From Chryseobacterium indologenes (lineage in GTDB: Bacteria; Bacteroidota; Bacteroidia; Flavobacteriales; Weeksellaceae), in NCBI GenBank assembly GCA_016025055.1, contig CP065590.1, forward strand, positions 3,286,001 to 3,350,000: a stretch of DNA of 64,000 nucleotides, read 5' to 3'. The notes beneath the pieces are model-generated. The model saw only the letters and a program-made list of their open reading frames with translations. It was not told the origin of the DNA and ran no database searches. The first letter of the stretch is position 1; each line of letters starts with the position of its first letter. Positions 47,705-58,093 of this stretch are shown in pieces. The position numbers and the translations under genes are program-made.

Positions 47705-48667
47705 ATGAAGATTTTAGCAAACGACGGCCTGGATCAATCCGGAATTGATGCATTACAAGAAAAAGGCTTTGAAGTTATTACAACAAAAGTTCCACAGGAG
47801 TTTTTAGTGGATTATATCAACGAGCACAAAATCCGTACTTTATTGGTAAGGAGTGCAACGAAAGTAAGGAAAGATATTATTGATGGATGTCCCTCTATTG
47901 AAATTATCGGAAGAGGCGGTGTCGGAATGGATAATATCGATGTAGATTATGCAAGAAAAAAAGGAATTCACGTGATCAATACACCATCTGCGTCATCAGA
48001 ATCGGTTGCCGAGCTTGTTTTTGCCCACTTATTTTCAGGAGCAAGGTTTCTTCAGGACTCTAACAGAAAAATGCCTTTGGTAGGGGATACTGAATTCGCA
48101 GGACTTAAAAAAGCATATGCCGCCGGTATTGAACTAAGAGGAAAGACGATTGGTATCGTAGGTATGGGGAGAATCGGGCAGGAGGTAGCCAGAATTGCTC
48201 TGGGACTCGGGATGAGAGTGATTGCTGCTGACAATAATGTTGGTAGGGCCAGTATTAAAGTAAAGTTCTACAATAATCAGTTTATCAACGTAGATATAGA
48301 AACTGAACCTTTACAGGATGTTTTGAAGCATTCAGATTTTATCACCTTGCACGTTCCGGCTCAGAAAGACGGATACATGATCGGTAAAAATGAATTTGAC
48401 ATCATGAAAGATGGTGTGGCGATCGTTAACTGTTCAAGAGGAGGGGTAATTGATGAAGCAGCTTTGATCGAAGCATTGGATTCAGGCAAAGTAAAATTTG
48501 CAGGACTTGATGTTTTCATCAACGAACCTACACCTTCGAAAGAAATTTTAAACCACTCTAAAATCTCTCTGACGCCTCATACAGGTGCATCCACACTTGA
48601 AGCCCAGGATCGGATCGGTCTTTCTCTGGCAGAGCAGATTTCAAGTATTTTACAGATTCATAATTAA
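47705..48667 (+). CDS. D-isomer 2-hydroxyacid dehydrogenase (D-3-phosphoglycerate dehydrogenase-like)
   Basis: A 320-residue SerA-like enzyme. Rossmann motif GMGRIGQ near residue 152, substrate region IGRGGVGMDNID, catalytic Arg in VNCSRGGVIDE, and Glu/His in LTPHTGAST. It has no ACT regulatory domain, so it is the short form. The likely reaction is oxidation of 3-phosphoglycerate, first step to serine; other 2-hydroxyacids are possible. No serC or serB lies nearby, though a phosphatase-like HAD gene precedes it. Confidence 0.9.
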   Translation: MKILANDGLDQSGIDALQEKGFEVITTKVPQEFLVDYINEHKIRTLLVRSATKVRKDIIDGCPSIEIIGRGGVGMDNIDVDYARKKGIHVINTPSASSESVAELVFAHLFSGARFLQDSNRKMPLVGDTEFAGLKKAYAAGIELRGKTIGIVGMGRIGQEVARIALGLGMRVIAADNNVGRASIKVKFYNNQFINVDIETEPLQDVLKHSDFITLHVPAQKDGYMIGKNEFDIMKDGVAIVNCSRGGVIDEAALIEALDSGKVKFAGLDVFINEPTPSKEILNHSKISLTPHTGASTLEAQDRIGLSLAEQISSILQIHN

Positions 48668-48674
48668 GATATGA

Positions 48675-48708
48675 TAAAGCTGTCCCATTATTGAGACAGC
48701 TTTTTTTA
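48675..48708 (+). terminator. Terminator after the hydroxyacid dehydrogenase
   Basis: AAGCTGTC pairs with GACAGCTT around a ten-base loop, followed by a T run. Confidence 0.85.
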
Positions 48709-48733
48709 CACATTGCAGAAGATAGACATACCA

Positions 48734-48898
48734 TTAATCTGTAATGACAGGCGAATTTATAGGGGTGTTGTTTTTTGCAATAATGAATGTAAAAATCGCA
48801 TAAAAAGCATTTCCGTTTGATCCGTTATGGGTCCAGTCCTGAAATTTGTATTCGTAGCTGAAATTAGCAGGGACTAAGCGGTAATTTAATATATTTTA
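48734..48898 (-). pseudogene. Possible gene remnant (C-terminal 54 codons, no start)
   Basis: The frame ending at TAA 48734 reads NYRLVPANFSYEYKF then DWTHNGSNGNAFYAIFTFII and a Pro-containing tail, which looks like the end of a secreted beta protein. A TAA lies upstream of the frame and no start codon is present. It may be the tail of a deleted or decayed gene; no family recognised. Confidence 0.35.
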
Positions 48899-49050
48899 TC
48901 TTTTTGATAGTATCGTGAATTTAATGTTCTTATTTCAAATATATCAATATGATGAGATTTAAATTGTCTTTTTTGTAATAAATAACTTATTTTCGTTGCA
49001 GTATTTACAAGTTGAGGAAGTGTAAAAGGTATTTGATTATTTTATTTCAA
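48899..49050. other. AT-rich intergenic DNA, nothing recognised
   Basis: No ORF or repeat supported. Confidence 0.4.
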
Positions 49051-49054
49051 AGCA

Positions 49055-49087
49055 TAAAAAAACCGGAGAAGTAAAAACTTTTCCGGT
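49055..49087 (-). terminator. mscL terminator
   Basis: ACCGGAAAAGT and ACTTCTCCGGT form the stem (minus strand, one mismatch) followed by seven T. Confidence 0.8.
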
Positions 49088-49126
49088 AATACTATATAAA
49101 TGCCGGTAACAGGCATTGGTGTTGTA

Positions 49127-49507
49127 TTATATATTGTTTTTGCTTTTCAGAATATCTCTGATTTCTGCCAACAACTTTTGATCGTCAGTAGGTCCGGCAG
49201 GAGCAGGAGCTTCTTTCTTGATGATTTTGTTTGCTCCTTTGATGATCCAGAAAAGAACCATAGCAATACACAGAAAGCTGATCACTGCAGAAAGGAAATT
49301 TCCGTAGGCTACACCGTTCCATGTAAGTTTAGAAATATTTTCTGCGCCTGCAGCTTTTAACGCCGGGTTCAAAAGCAGAGGAGTCACAACATCTTCTACC
49401 AGAGAGGTAACAATCTTACCGAAGGCTGCTCCGATGATCACACCGACAGCCAGATCAAGCACATTGCCTTTAAAGGCAAACTCTTTAAATTCCTTAACAA
49501 ATCCCAT
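49127..49507 (-). CDS. mscL: Large-conductance mechanosensitive channel
   Basis: A 126-residue MscL: N-terminal FKEFAFKGNVLDLAVGVIIGAAFGKIV is the amphipathic helix plus TM1, then a periplasmic loop, TM2 (VISFLCIAMVLFWIIKGANK) and the cytoplasmic helix with a Pro-Ala-Pro linker. It opens on hypo-osmotic shock to release solutes. Single gene with its own terminator. Confidence 0.96.
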   Translation of the reverse strand: MGFVKEFKEFAFKGNVLDLAVGVIIGAAFGKIVTSLVEDVVTPLLLNPALKAAGAENISKLTWNGVAYGNFLSAVISFLCIAMVLFWIIKGANKIIKKEAPAPAGPTDDQKLLAEIRDILKSKNNI

Positions 49508-49726
49508 AATTTATATTTTTTTAATTGTATTTACACAAAAATATAATTAAAAAATGTAAAAAACATTACTTTTTACCGTTTTTTATTCTACAAATGTTGA
49601 ATTTTGTCTTAAATTTAGGTATGTTGTTTTCATGAAAACAGCCCTTTATCATGTTCTATTATTTAATATGGATGTAGCCGTATAATTAAGATCTTTACTA
49701 ACTGGTTTAAAAGTCCTCAACAAGCA

Positions 49727-51243
49727 ATGAAAATATTTACAGCAGAACAAATAAAGAAATGGGATGAATTTACCATTATGAATGAACCGGTTTCCTCTAT
49801 TCAGTTAATGGAAAGAGCTTCATTGGCGATTGCCAACTGGATCTCGGAGAACTGTAAAAATCACAAAAAGCTGGTGATTTTTTGTGGTAACGGTAACAAT
49901 GGCGGCGATGGATTGGCCACTGCAAGGATATTATATCAAAAAGGTTTTGACATAGATGTTTTTGTACAAAACCCTAAGGGAAAGTTTTCGGAGAATGCTT
50001 CAGTCAATCTTAGAAGGCTGAGGGATATTTCGGGAATCAGTGTGAAACAGTTTAAAGATATTAATTCCTATTATTTTGATGATAAAACGATTATTGTTGA
50101 TGCACTGTTCGGTACCGGATTATCCAGGCCTCTGGAAGGTGAGTATCAAAAAATAGTTGATCAGCTGAACGTAAAAAAAAATAATAAAATATCAATAGAT
50201 CTTCCTTCTGGTCTTTTATCTGATGCAATAAGTGAAACTGATGCTTCCATTGTAAAAGCAGATTATACTTTAAGCTTTCAGTCCTGGAAAAGAAGTTTTC
50301 TTCATCCCGAGGCTGGTGAGTATACAGGAAAAGTGATCATTCTTGATATCGATCTACACAAAGAATATGCGCAGATAACGAAAACGGGATATCAGGTGGT
50401 TGATGATCCTCTTATTGAATCTGTTTTCCGGCCCAGAAAAGATTTTTCGCATAAGGGAAGTTACGGAAAAGCTACGATCATTGCCGGAAGCTATGGAAAA
50501 ATGGGAGCTGCGGTACTGGCTACAAAATCAGCTTTGAAAACAGGAGCAGGGCTCACTTTTACCCTTGCTCCCCAATGCGGATATGATATCCTGCAGACAT
50601 CCTGCCCTGAAGCCATGTTTATCAAAGGCGGAGAAGATACGATTGAATATTTTGAAGTTGATAAAGATACATTTTGTGGAATAGGGCCGGGTTTAGGCAA
50701 CCATCCTGATACTAAAAAGGATTTCTGAAGTTTTTAAAAAACTATCAATTCCCTTTGGTTTTGGATGCCGATGCTCTGAATATGATTTCCCGGGATCCGA
50801 AAAACCTTACATTAATCCCGGAAAAATCTATTATTACCCCGCATCCGAAAGAGTTTGAAAGACTTTTTGGAAAAACAGACAATTCTTTTGCACGGTTAGA
50901 ATTAGCCAGAGAAAAATCAAAAGAGCTGCAAATTTATATGGTTTTAAAAGACCATCATACCCAGATTATTACTCCTCAGGGAGATGTGTTCTATAATGTA
51001 ACAGGAAATGCAGGATTGGCCAAAGGCGGTAGCGGAGATGTTCTTACCGGCATTCTGACAGCTCTTCGTGCGCAAGGATATTCTGAAGAACACACTTGTA
51101 TTCTCGGTGTATGGCTGCACGGGAAAGCTGCTGACTTTGCAGCAGAAAAATATTCAAAAGAATCTATGCTTCCTACCGATGTAATTAATGAGTTGGGGAA
51201 TGTTTTTGCCTTGCTGAATAAAGAAGTGACGAAAAATTTATAA
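49727..51243 (+). CDS. nnr: Bifunctional NAD(P)H-hydrate epimerase/dehydratase (frameshift in assembly)
   Basis: The N-terminal NnrE domain (about residues 1-210) has FCGNGNNGGDGLATAR and DALFGTGLSRPL; the C-terminal NnrD domain has HKGSYGKATIIAGSYGKMGAA and GNAGLAKGGSGDVLTGIL. The fused protein repairs hydrated NADH/NADPH. The frame fails at five A (50714-50718); one more A gives DTKKGFLKFLKNYQFPLVLDADAL and 505 residues, the normal fused length. The raw stop and re-start therefore reflect a probable sequencing error. Confidence 0.92.
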
Positions 51244-51263
51244 GTATTGAGCAAAAAATAAGT

Positions 51264-51303
51264 AAAAAAGGCAAATTTGCTGGTATGCAAATTTGCCTTT
51301 TCT
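51264..51303. terminator. Bidirectional terminator between nnr and lgt
   Basis: AAAGGCAAATTTGC and GCAAATTTGCCTTT form a perfect 14-bp stem with a six-base loop, flanked by A and T runs. Confidence 0.92.
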
Positions 51304-51325
51304 ATGGTTGAATTAATATTTTATC

Positions 51326-52594
51326 TTATTCAGGTTTTTCGTTTTCCGCCTGAGTGATCTTAAATTTTTTGGAAACAATCATAATGATAACTCCGGCTAT
51401 CATGAACGGGATAGAAAGAACTTGTCCCGTATTCAGGCTTCCGATCTGGATGAATTCATCTCCCTGAGGTTCTTTCAGGAATTCTACAAAGAATCTGATT
51501 GCCCAGAGAATAATAAAGAAGAGCCCGAATAACCAGCCTTGCTGATATTTTTTATCTGTTTTTCTATACAAAACCCATAATAAAATGAATAAGGCAACAT
51601 AGCCTACCGCTTCAAATAACTGGCTTGGGTAACGTGGTACGGTAACCCCGTATTCACTGCTTTGCTGAGGGAAAAGTAATGCAAACGGAGAATTAGGATC
51701 TGCAGGCTTACCTACAATTTCAGAATTGAAAAAGTTACCCATTCTTACAAATGCGCCACCCAGGGCAACCACGATACCTAATCTGTCATATACCCAGAAT
51801 GGATTTTTCTTAATGATTTTGAACGAATAATAGAGCGTCGTGAAAATAAGCGCAATCGTTGCTCCATGACTTGCTAAACCTGAAAATCCAGTGAATTTCA
51901 GTCCGTTTTTCGTACTGATGGGTAAAAATACACTCCAGAAGTCTTCTTTAAACAATTCCGGCTGATAAAAAATAACGTGGCCTAATCTTGCTCCAAGGAT
52001 AGTTCCTATCAGGGTCCATGTAAAAAGCGGCTCAAGGTATTTCTGGTTGACATTATCTATTTTAAAAATTTTGGTCATTAAAAGATATCCGAAACCAAAA
52101 GCGAATACAAACATCAGGCTGTAAAAGTGAAGGGTAACAGGTCCGAGCTGAATACCTTTAGACGGATCCCATATTTTGAAAGGTGTTTCAAGTTCTACTT
52201 TGTCAGAAGCTGAAATTGGTTTTGCCGATTTTACAGCGTATTTGAATGTGGTAATATTATCTTTGGTAATATCGGTATCAATCATTTTAAAATTCTTATC
52301 AAAAAACTGATACTTAGAATCTCTGAATCTTGCTAAAGTAGAGGCTCCGTAATTGTAATAAGCAGGCTCAAAATTTGATTCATTGAGGATAACAAGGATA
52401 TTATTGTTGATCGCTCTGTCAGGAAAAGCACTGAGATCGCCCAGTTCTGTAGTAGAATAGATCTTTACAGGAACATTATTTCCGTTGACTTTTAATGAGC
52501 CATCCGATAGCCCCTCAGAATATTGCTGAGCAAAAAAGAACTGAGTGACCAATGCAAATATGACAAGATAAATTCTGAAAAAAATAGTACTCAT
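51326..52594 (-). CDS. lgt: Prolipoprotein diacylglyceryl transferase with extra N-terminal domain
   Basis: The C-terminal 275 residues are a complete Lgt: GARLGHVIFYQPE, GFSGLASHGA (motif with the catalytic His region), GAFVRMGNFFNSEIVGKP and YPSQLFEAVGY. Lgt transfers diacylglycerol to the lipobox Cys of prolipoproteins. About 145 residues precede it: a signal-peptide-like helix (IYLVIFALVTQFFFAQ) and a soluble Asp/Asn-rich domain not present in the E. coli enzyme. This extra domain would face the periplasm. It is followed by yidD on the same strand upstream. Confidence 0.93.
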   Translation of the reverse strand: MSTIFFRIYLVIFALVTQFFFAQQYSEGLSDGSLKVNGNNVPVKIYSTTELGDLSAFPDRAINNNILVILNESNFEPAYYNYGASTLARFRDSKYQFFDKNFKMIDTDITKDNITTFKYAVKSAKPISASDKVELETPFKIWDPSKGIQLGPVTLHFYSLMFVFAFGFGYLLMTKIFKIDNVNQKYLEPLFTWTLIGTILGARLGHVIFYQPELFKEDFWSVFLPISTKNGLKFTGFSGLASHGATIALIFTTLYYSFKIIKKNPFWVYDRLGIVVALGGAFVRMGNFFNSEIVGKPADPNSPFALLFPQQSSEYGVTVPRYPSQLFEAVGYVALFILLWVLYRKTDKKYQQGWLFGLFFIILWAIRFFVEFLKEPQGDEFIQIGSLNTGQVLSIPFMIAGVIIMIVSKKFKITQAENEKPE

Positions 52595-52619
52595 TTTCTA
52601 TTAATTTAATAGTTTGTTT

Positions 52620-52868
52620 TTAATGTTTATGTTTAGGGGGAACAGGATCGTAGCCGCTTCCTCCCCATGGGTGACAACTTAAAATTCTTCTGAACCCCAT
52701 CCAGAATCCTTTGAATATGCCATGAACCTGAAGTGCTTCGATCATATAATGGGAGCAGGTAGGCTGATAACGGCAATTTCTGGGAAGTAAGGGCGAGATA
52801 AACCATTGGTAAAATTTTATCAGAATTACCAGCGGGAATGTAATGATTTTATTGAATGTAAGTTTCAA
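52620..52868 (-). CDS. yidD: Membrane protein insertion efficiency factor YidD
   Basis: An 82-residue protein with [27 protein letters not shown], the YidD signature with three conserved Cys, and [13 protein letters not shown] at the end. It assists the YidC insertase. It lies 25 bp upstream of lgt, probably in the same transcript. Its amphipathic N-terminus associates with the membrane. Confidence 0.93.
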   Translation of the reverse strand: MKLTFNKIITFPLVILIKFYQWFISPLLPRNCRYQPTCSHYMIEALQVHGIFKGFWMGFRRILSCHPWGGSGYDPVPPKHKH

Positions 52869-52971
52869 AACAATGCAAAAATAGGGTAAAAAAATGAAAA
52901 TTAGTTTAATTTTGTTAGAAGTTTCAGCGATCAGAAAGCTGAAGTATTTATCTCAAAAAAATAGCATTACC

Positions 52972-54249
52972 TTGAATCATAATATTCCATTAGCTGAAAA
53001 ATTAAGACCCAAAACCCTGGATGATGTACTGGGGCAGGAGCATCTTACCGGAGAGAAAGGAACGATCAGGAAAATGATCGAAAATAACACCCTTAATTCC
53101 CTGATTCTTTGGGGGCCGCCGGGAACAGGAAAAACCACGCTGGCAGAAATTATTTCTGAAAAATCAGGCAGAAAGTTTTATAAGCTTTCGGCTGTTTCTT
53201 CAGGAGTAAAAGATGTGAGGGATGTGATTGATGATGCCAAGAAACAAAATCTGTTTTCGGGAAAATCACCAATTCTATTTATCGATGAAATCCACCGTTT
53301 TAATAAATCCCAGCAGGATTCTCTGCTGCATGCCGTTGAGAAAGGCTGGATTGTCCTGATAGGAGCTACCACGGAAAACCCGAGTTTTGAGGTGGTTTCC
53401 GCATTATTGTCCCGAAGTCAGGTGTATATTTTAAAGGCGCTGAGCTATGATAAGCTGGAAGAACTTATTGATATTGCTTCGGAAAGGTACAATAAAGATG
53501 AAGGAACTGATTTTAAAATTATAGAAAAAGAAGCTTTTATTCAGTATTCCGGAGGGGACGGAAGGAAACTGATTAATGCTGTAGAACTGGTTTTGAATCA
53601 ATATAAGAACTCGGATATCCGGGAAATTACCAGTGCGAATGTTCTTGAAGTGCTTCAGGAGACGATGGCACTGTATGATAAAAATGGAGAACAGCATTAT
53701 GATATTATTTCAGCTTTTATCAAGTCTATGAGGGGTGGAGATCCTAATGGGGCGGTTTATTGGCTGGCGAGAATGATTGCCGGAGGCGAGGATATAAAGT
53801 TTATTGCGCGAAGAATGCTTATTCTGGCTGCTGAAGATATCGGACTGGCCAATCCCAATGCTTTAGTCATGGCCAACAATTGTTTTCAGGCTGTCAATGT
53901 GATCGGGAATCCCGAGTCCAGAATTATATTAAGTGAAACGGCTGTCTATCTTGCGGTTTCCCCTAAAAGCAATTCAACATACATGGCCATTAATGAGGCA
54001 TTGGCTTTGGTAAAACAAACAGGAAACCTTCCTGTACCGCTTCATTTAAGAAATGCCCCTACCAAATTGATGAAAGATCTGGATTATGGCAAAGAGTATA
54101 AATATGCTCATTCCTATGAAGGGAATTTTGTAGAACAGGACTTTTTACCTGAAGAAATTAAAAATGCCAAACTCTATCAGCCCGGAAAAAACTCTACGGA
54201 AAAGAAGATTTATGAGGAACTTAAGAAAAAATGGGGAAATAAATATTAA
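52972..54249 (+). CDS. rarA: Replication-associated recombination protein A
   Basis: An AAA+ ATPase of the RarA/MgsA family: PLAEKLRPKTLDDVLGQEHL at the start, Walker A WGPPGTGKTT, Walker B ILFIDEIHRFNKSQQD and sensor IGATTENPSFEVVSALLSRS, then the C-terminal tetramerisation domain (RGGDPNGAVYWLARM). It acts at stalled forks. The TTG at 52972 is chosen as the start because family members begin MNxNIPLAEKL; the ATG at 52894 would add 26 unrelated residues. Confidence 0.92.
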   Translation: MNHNIPLAEKLRPKTLDDVLGQEHLTGEKGTIRKMIENNTLNSLILWGPPGTGKTTLAEIISEKSGRKFYKLSAVSSGVKDVRDVIDDAKKQNLFSGKSPILFIDEIHRFNKSQQDSLLHAVEKGWIVLIGATTENPSFEVVSALLSRSQVYILKALSYDKLEELIDIASERYNKDEGTDFKIIEKEAFIQYSGGDGRKLINAVELVLNQYKNSDIREITSANVLEVLQETMALYDKNGEQHYDIISAFIKSMRGGDPNGAVYWLARMIAGGEDIKFIARRMLILAAEDIGLANPNALVMANNCFQAVNVIGNPESRIILSETAVYLAVSPKSNSTYMAINEALALVKQTGNLPVPLHLRNAPTKLMKDLDYGKEYKYAHSYEGNFVEQDFLPEEIKNAKLYQPGKNSTEKKIYEELKKKWGNKY

Positions 54250-54253
54250 AAGA

Positions 54254-54286
54254 AAAAAGGATACTGTGTTTCAGTGTCCTTTTTTA
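54254..54286 (+). terminator. rarA terminator
   Basis: GGATACTG pairs with CAGTGTCC (one G-U) around TGTTT, followed by a T run. Confidence 0.8.
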
Positions 54287-54303
54287 TATGATTGAGATCT
54301 TAT

Positions 54304-54720
54304 TTATTTCAGGGTTATGAATAACGTTTTCTTTCCGTTGTAATCTTTTACTTCCCCATTGTCGATGATTTGGGGATATACCATTGTACTGGTGTCGCTA
54401 AATTCATGTTCACCCATAAATACGGGAGTATCTGTTGCAACCCCATATTGTGTATTGATTTCAGCAAGGGACATTCTGTCCATTACATTTTCTCCGTTTT
54501 TGAATTTATATTCGGTAACTCCTTTCGTAAAAATAGAACTGTATTTTTTCAGATCTGCCGGAAGATTGGCTGCCGTGTAAGTTTTTGAAACCTGCAGCAC
54601 AGATTTTTTTGAATTGAACAGATTTACTGTCCCAATAGCGTTATCAGCAACTGCAAATTTCTGTTGAGCAAATAATGTTGCAGATGACAGTATTAAAAAA
54701 GAATAGAGTAATTTTTTCAT
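54304..54720 (-). CDS. Secreted protein of unknown function
   Basis: A 138-residue protein with signal peptide (MKKLLYSFLILSSATLFAQ). The mature sequence starts FAVADNAIGTVNLFN and contains short predicted strands and GEHEFSDTSTMVYP. No family recognised. It lies convergent to rarA, followed by no obvious partner. Confidence 0.6.
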   Translation of the reverse strand: MKKLLYSFLILSSATLFAQQKFAVADNAIGTVNLFNSKKSVLQVSKTYTAANLPADLKKYSSIFTKGVTEYKFKNGENVMDRMSLAEINTQYGVATDTPVFMGEHEFSDTSTMVYPQIIDNGEVKDYNGKKTLFITLK

Positions 54721-54830
54721 AATCAGAATATATAGCTGTTAAAAACGAGATAAATATAGTTATTTTTTGTAAAATTTGAATTAAATATTACAATGTTTTA
54801 AATTTTGTTTATAAATAACGGCTTTTAGCT

Positions 54831-57056
54831 TCATTGTACGTCAGTTTCTTCTTCATTTTTATTCTTTTGTTCAACCATATTTCTGATTAAATTTTTAAAA
54901 CGCTGAAAAGTAAATGAACTCACCAACAATATAATACCTAATACAATGAATGCACTGATTCTCGAAATATTATCCATCTGCCACACATCATAGGTGTAAA
55001 GTTTTAAAACCATAAGGGCTATTAAAGCAAACCCGATTTTATTATATTCCTTACTGTTCTTTTTTAACCCTGTGTAGATGAGTACACTGGCAAGAATCGT
55101 CCATATAATAGGTAAATATAAAATATTGAAATGCTTTTGTACTTCGAAATACTGTGTCAGATTTTGGGAGGTATTGAGAACATAGGCATGATGGAGCTCG
55201 CAGCTTACAGCCGTAATGAATGCTAGAGATAAAACCCAGTAAGATATTTTGTTTTTGTGAAAATCTGAATCTGGAATCACGGTAAAGCATAGATATATAA
55301 ATGGTATCCATTGCAGGAGATGAAGTAAATAGAACCTTGAATCGAGTTCTTTTGATAAAACAGCTTTCACTACAGATGAAGTAGAAGCTGATATGGTAAT
55401 GATTAATAATACCATGAACAGGTAAATTAATGCATTCTGAAAAGTAACATTAATATTGAGCTTTCTTCTGAAAACCAATAATATAAAAATATAGTAAAGA
55501 CTGAATAACAAAGCTACATTGACAACAGCAGCCCAGGGCATGCTATGAATATGGTAAATGATTTCCAGCAATAAGGCGGTATAGATCATTCCGTAACTAA
55601 CAACGCTGATAAGATCTTCAAAAAAAGTATTGTTTTCTGACGGAGTTTCTTTGCGGGTGTTTTTTAACAGATATAAATTGGTAATTGCTGAAACAACAGT
55701 AACCAGACTTGTTAAAAATACCGGATTTACTATAATGCTGAGATGTCTGCTATAAAAATATTCACTCCATGTGATGACCTGGGCGATAATAACCAGTGGA
55801 AAAAGAATATAAAAACAGGTTTTAAAAATTGTATGTCCGGTTCTCTTCCAGATAAAAAGAAGTAGAGTAGCTTCAATGGCCCAGACACTGGTAATAAGAT
55901 GGGTTTTAAACTGAAGAGCAATAGCAATGGTAATAAGACTGACGCTGATACCTGCAAATACTGAAAAAGGAATTCCAAAATATTTTTTCCCGTATTCTCT
56001 GAACAAAAGAATGGTATTAATGATGGCAAAAACAAGTGGGAAAATAATAACCGGCTCGTATTTTAATTCGTTAAAAGTATAGACCAGTCCTGTAATACTT
56101 GTAAAATTAATTAAAGCAAGCATTAAAATATCCCAGGCTGACAGTATATTTTTCCTTATGTAATCGTGCAGCGCAAAAATGTAGAAAATAACATAACTGA
56201 TCATATAAAAAACAATGCTTAGGAGTTCCGGTTTTTCTGAAGTCCAGTAAAGGAGATAAAGGGTGGTAAAGACATAAGCTGTCCATCCTACACTTTTCCA
56301 GTTTTTCAGAAAGGCGGTGGTGAGCATTCCTACATTAAGGAGACTTAGATAGATAAACAGGAAAAGATAGTTACTTTCTCCTGTACTGATCATTAAAGGA
56401 GCAGAAAAACCTCCTATTAATGAGAAAATAATCAATACCTCACTTTTATAATAATAGGAGAGAAGGATAGAGATGACTGTGATAAGGATAGTAATGGCAA
56501 AAGCTATATTCTGGGAAAAAAGATGGTATTCGCGGAATGCTATTGTAATGGTAAAGTACAGCACGGCAATCCCGCCCCCTGTAATGATAGAGGCAAAAGT
56601 GGTATAACTTTTTCTGAGAAAATGTCCCGTAAGAATAATGGCTGCGGCGGTACAAAAACCTATTCCTGCTCTTGCGGTTTCCCCGATCCAGTTTTTATCA
56701 ATCGCGTATTTTACAAAATATCCTATCCCAAGTACAAGCGTGAAGATACCGATAATAGTAAGTGCATTCTGTTTTAGAAAGTCAAATACCGGGCTAAGCC
56801 AATCTTTTTGAGTTGGGAGAGGATCAGCTTCCCGGATTTTATGCTGCTGTGCTTCTTTTTGATAAGCGGATTGTGTTGGTAGTGGCATTTCTGCCTGAAG
56901 GGCTTCTTGCTTTGGTATTTCTGTCTGTACTAAAGGTTTTGTAATCTTGGCATTGAGGTCTGAGATCTCTTTTTCAAGTTTTCGGATCTTGTTATTCAGA
57001 TTATTGAAGATGATAATAATCACCACGATTACTATGACAGCAAGAAGTTCATTCAT
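54831..57056 (-). CDS. DUF2339 multi-pass membrane protein
   Basis: A 741-residue protein with an N-terminal membrane helix and short coiled coil (NLNNKIRKLEKEISDLNAKI), a Gln/Pro-rich linker to about residue 90, and then some 20 membrane helices. GIGYFVKYAIDKNWIGETARAGIGF is the conserved DUF2339 start. The family is widespread but uncharacterised. It is transcribed alone. No odd composition beyond high Ile/Leu/Phe. Confidence 0.88.
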   Translation of the reverse strand: MNELLAVIVIVVIIIIFNNLNNKIRKLEKEISDLNAKITKPLVQTEIPKQEALQAEMPLPTQSAYQKEAQQHKIREADPLPTQKDWLSPVFDFLKQNALTIIGIFTLVLGIGYFVKYAIDKNWIGETARAGIGFCTAAAIILTGHFLRKSYTTFASIITGGGIAVLYFTITIAFREYHLFSQNIAFAITILITVISILLSYYYKSEVLIIFSLIGGFSAPLMISTGESNYLFLFIYLSLLNVGMLTTAFLKNWKSVGWTAYVFTTLYLLYWTSEKPELLSIVFYMISYVIFYIFALHDYIRKNILSAWDILMLALINFTSITGLVYTFNELKYEPVIIFPLVFAIINTILLFREYGKKYFGIPFSVFAGISVSLITIAIALQFKTHLITSVWAIEATLLLFIWKRTGHTIFKTCFYILFPLVIIAQVITWSEYFYSRHLSIIVNPVFLTSLVTVVSAITNLYLLKNTRKETPSENNTFFEDLISVVSYGMIYTALLLEIIYHIHSMPWAAVVNVALLFSLYYIFILLVFRRKLNINVTFQNALIYLFMVLLIITISASTSSVVKAVLSKELDSRFYLLHLLQWIPFIYLCFTVIPDSDFHKNKISYWVLSLAFITAVSCELHHAYVLNTSQNLTQYFEVQKHFNILYLPIIWTILASVLIYTGLKKNSKEYNKIGFALIALMVLKLYTYDVWQMDNISRISAFIVLGIILLVSSFTFQRFKNLIRNMVEQKNKNEEETDVQ

Positions 57057-57158
57057 TGTATAGTTTTTATCAAATATAAAGAAATTTGAAATGGGGGAAA
57101 AATTAACCCATCACAGAGACAGTGATGGGTTAACGATATAGATAACTAACAATATGTT

Positions 57159-57865
57159 TTAGTTGGATATTTTATAAATATAGAAAGATGAGGTACTGGA
57201 TCCAAGTAGTCCTACATCCAATGCCGTAGACCCTGTCAATCCGAATGAGATTTTATCTCCTGCCTGAAATGAATATACAGAGCTAAGAGAGCTGTCCGAG
57301 ATGGTTAAACTTAAAAGTACAAGGTTGGCTCCGCTGAACGGACGGCTATCGATTATAGTAGCGACACCGGCTCTGGTTCTTACAATTCCCACTCCGGGAT
57401 TGTTTGCTAATAATGATGCCTGAAGCCCAGTTCCATAACGGAAAGAGAAACCTATCGCATATACTCCTGTTGAAGGAATTGTGTACGTATTGTCTGTGTC
57501 ACTGAATAATGAAGCTGATCCGATTGTTCTTTCTGCGGCTAAGAAATTAACAGCTCTAAATCCGGAAGGAAAAAGACCAAGGCTTAAAAGACTGATCCCC
57601 GTATTTTTTTGGCTGCAAAAACTGAGGTGTTGGTGTTAGAAGCTGCTATTACAATTTGCGGATCCATGATGAAAACCTCATCATTCCCAAGATTGCTTGC
57701 CAGGAGTTGAAAACCGGGTAATGCTGTAGCTTGTGGAGTATCACGCACAATTAATGTTCCGTTGACATCAAGTGTTGCCGCTGGAGTTGAAGTGTTAATC
57801 CCAACTTGTGAAAACACAGGGAAACTTGCGAATGCTAAAAGTAGACTGTAGATTTTAGTTTTCAT
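57159..57865 (-). CDS. Secreted surface-type protein with Bacteroidetes VGINT motif (frameshift in assembly)
   Basis: A signal peptide (LLLAFASFPVFSQ) is followed by VGINTSTPAATLDVNGTL, the common start of Bacteroidetes surface and tail-fibre-like proteins. The rest is a C1q/TNF-like beta domain (YAIGFSFRYGTGLQA, VYSFQAGDKISFGLTGS). The frame fails at seven T (57604-57610, plus strand); one more base joins FAAKK to NTGISLLSLGLFPSGF, giving 235 residues. Likely exported; no sorting tail is seen. Confidence 0.75.
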
Positions 57866-58093
57866 GATCAGATTTTTTTAATTAGTTTCTTAGGTATAAA
57901 GATAATAAAAAAATATATTTAATATTATTATATTTTCAATTTTAACATTAATATGGTGTTGATAACTTAAACATATGTTTATATTTTACCCTAAGATGTT
58001 TCATAATGTGATTACTGTTTATTTTTTTTTAATTTTAAATAATGGGTTAAAGGTATAAAAAAAACATATATCCTATAGTATTGAATTAATTTT
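57866..58093. other. AT-rich intergenic DNA, nothing recognised
   Basis: No ORF or RNA supported; it should hold the promoter of the VGINT-motif gene. Confidence 0.4.
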
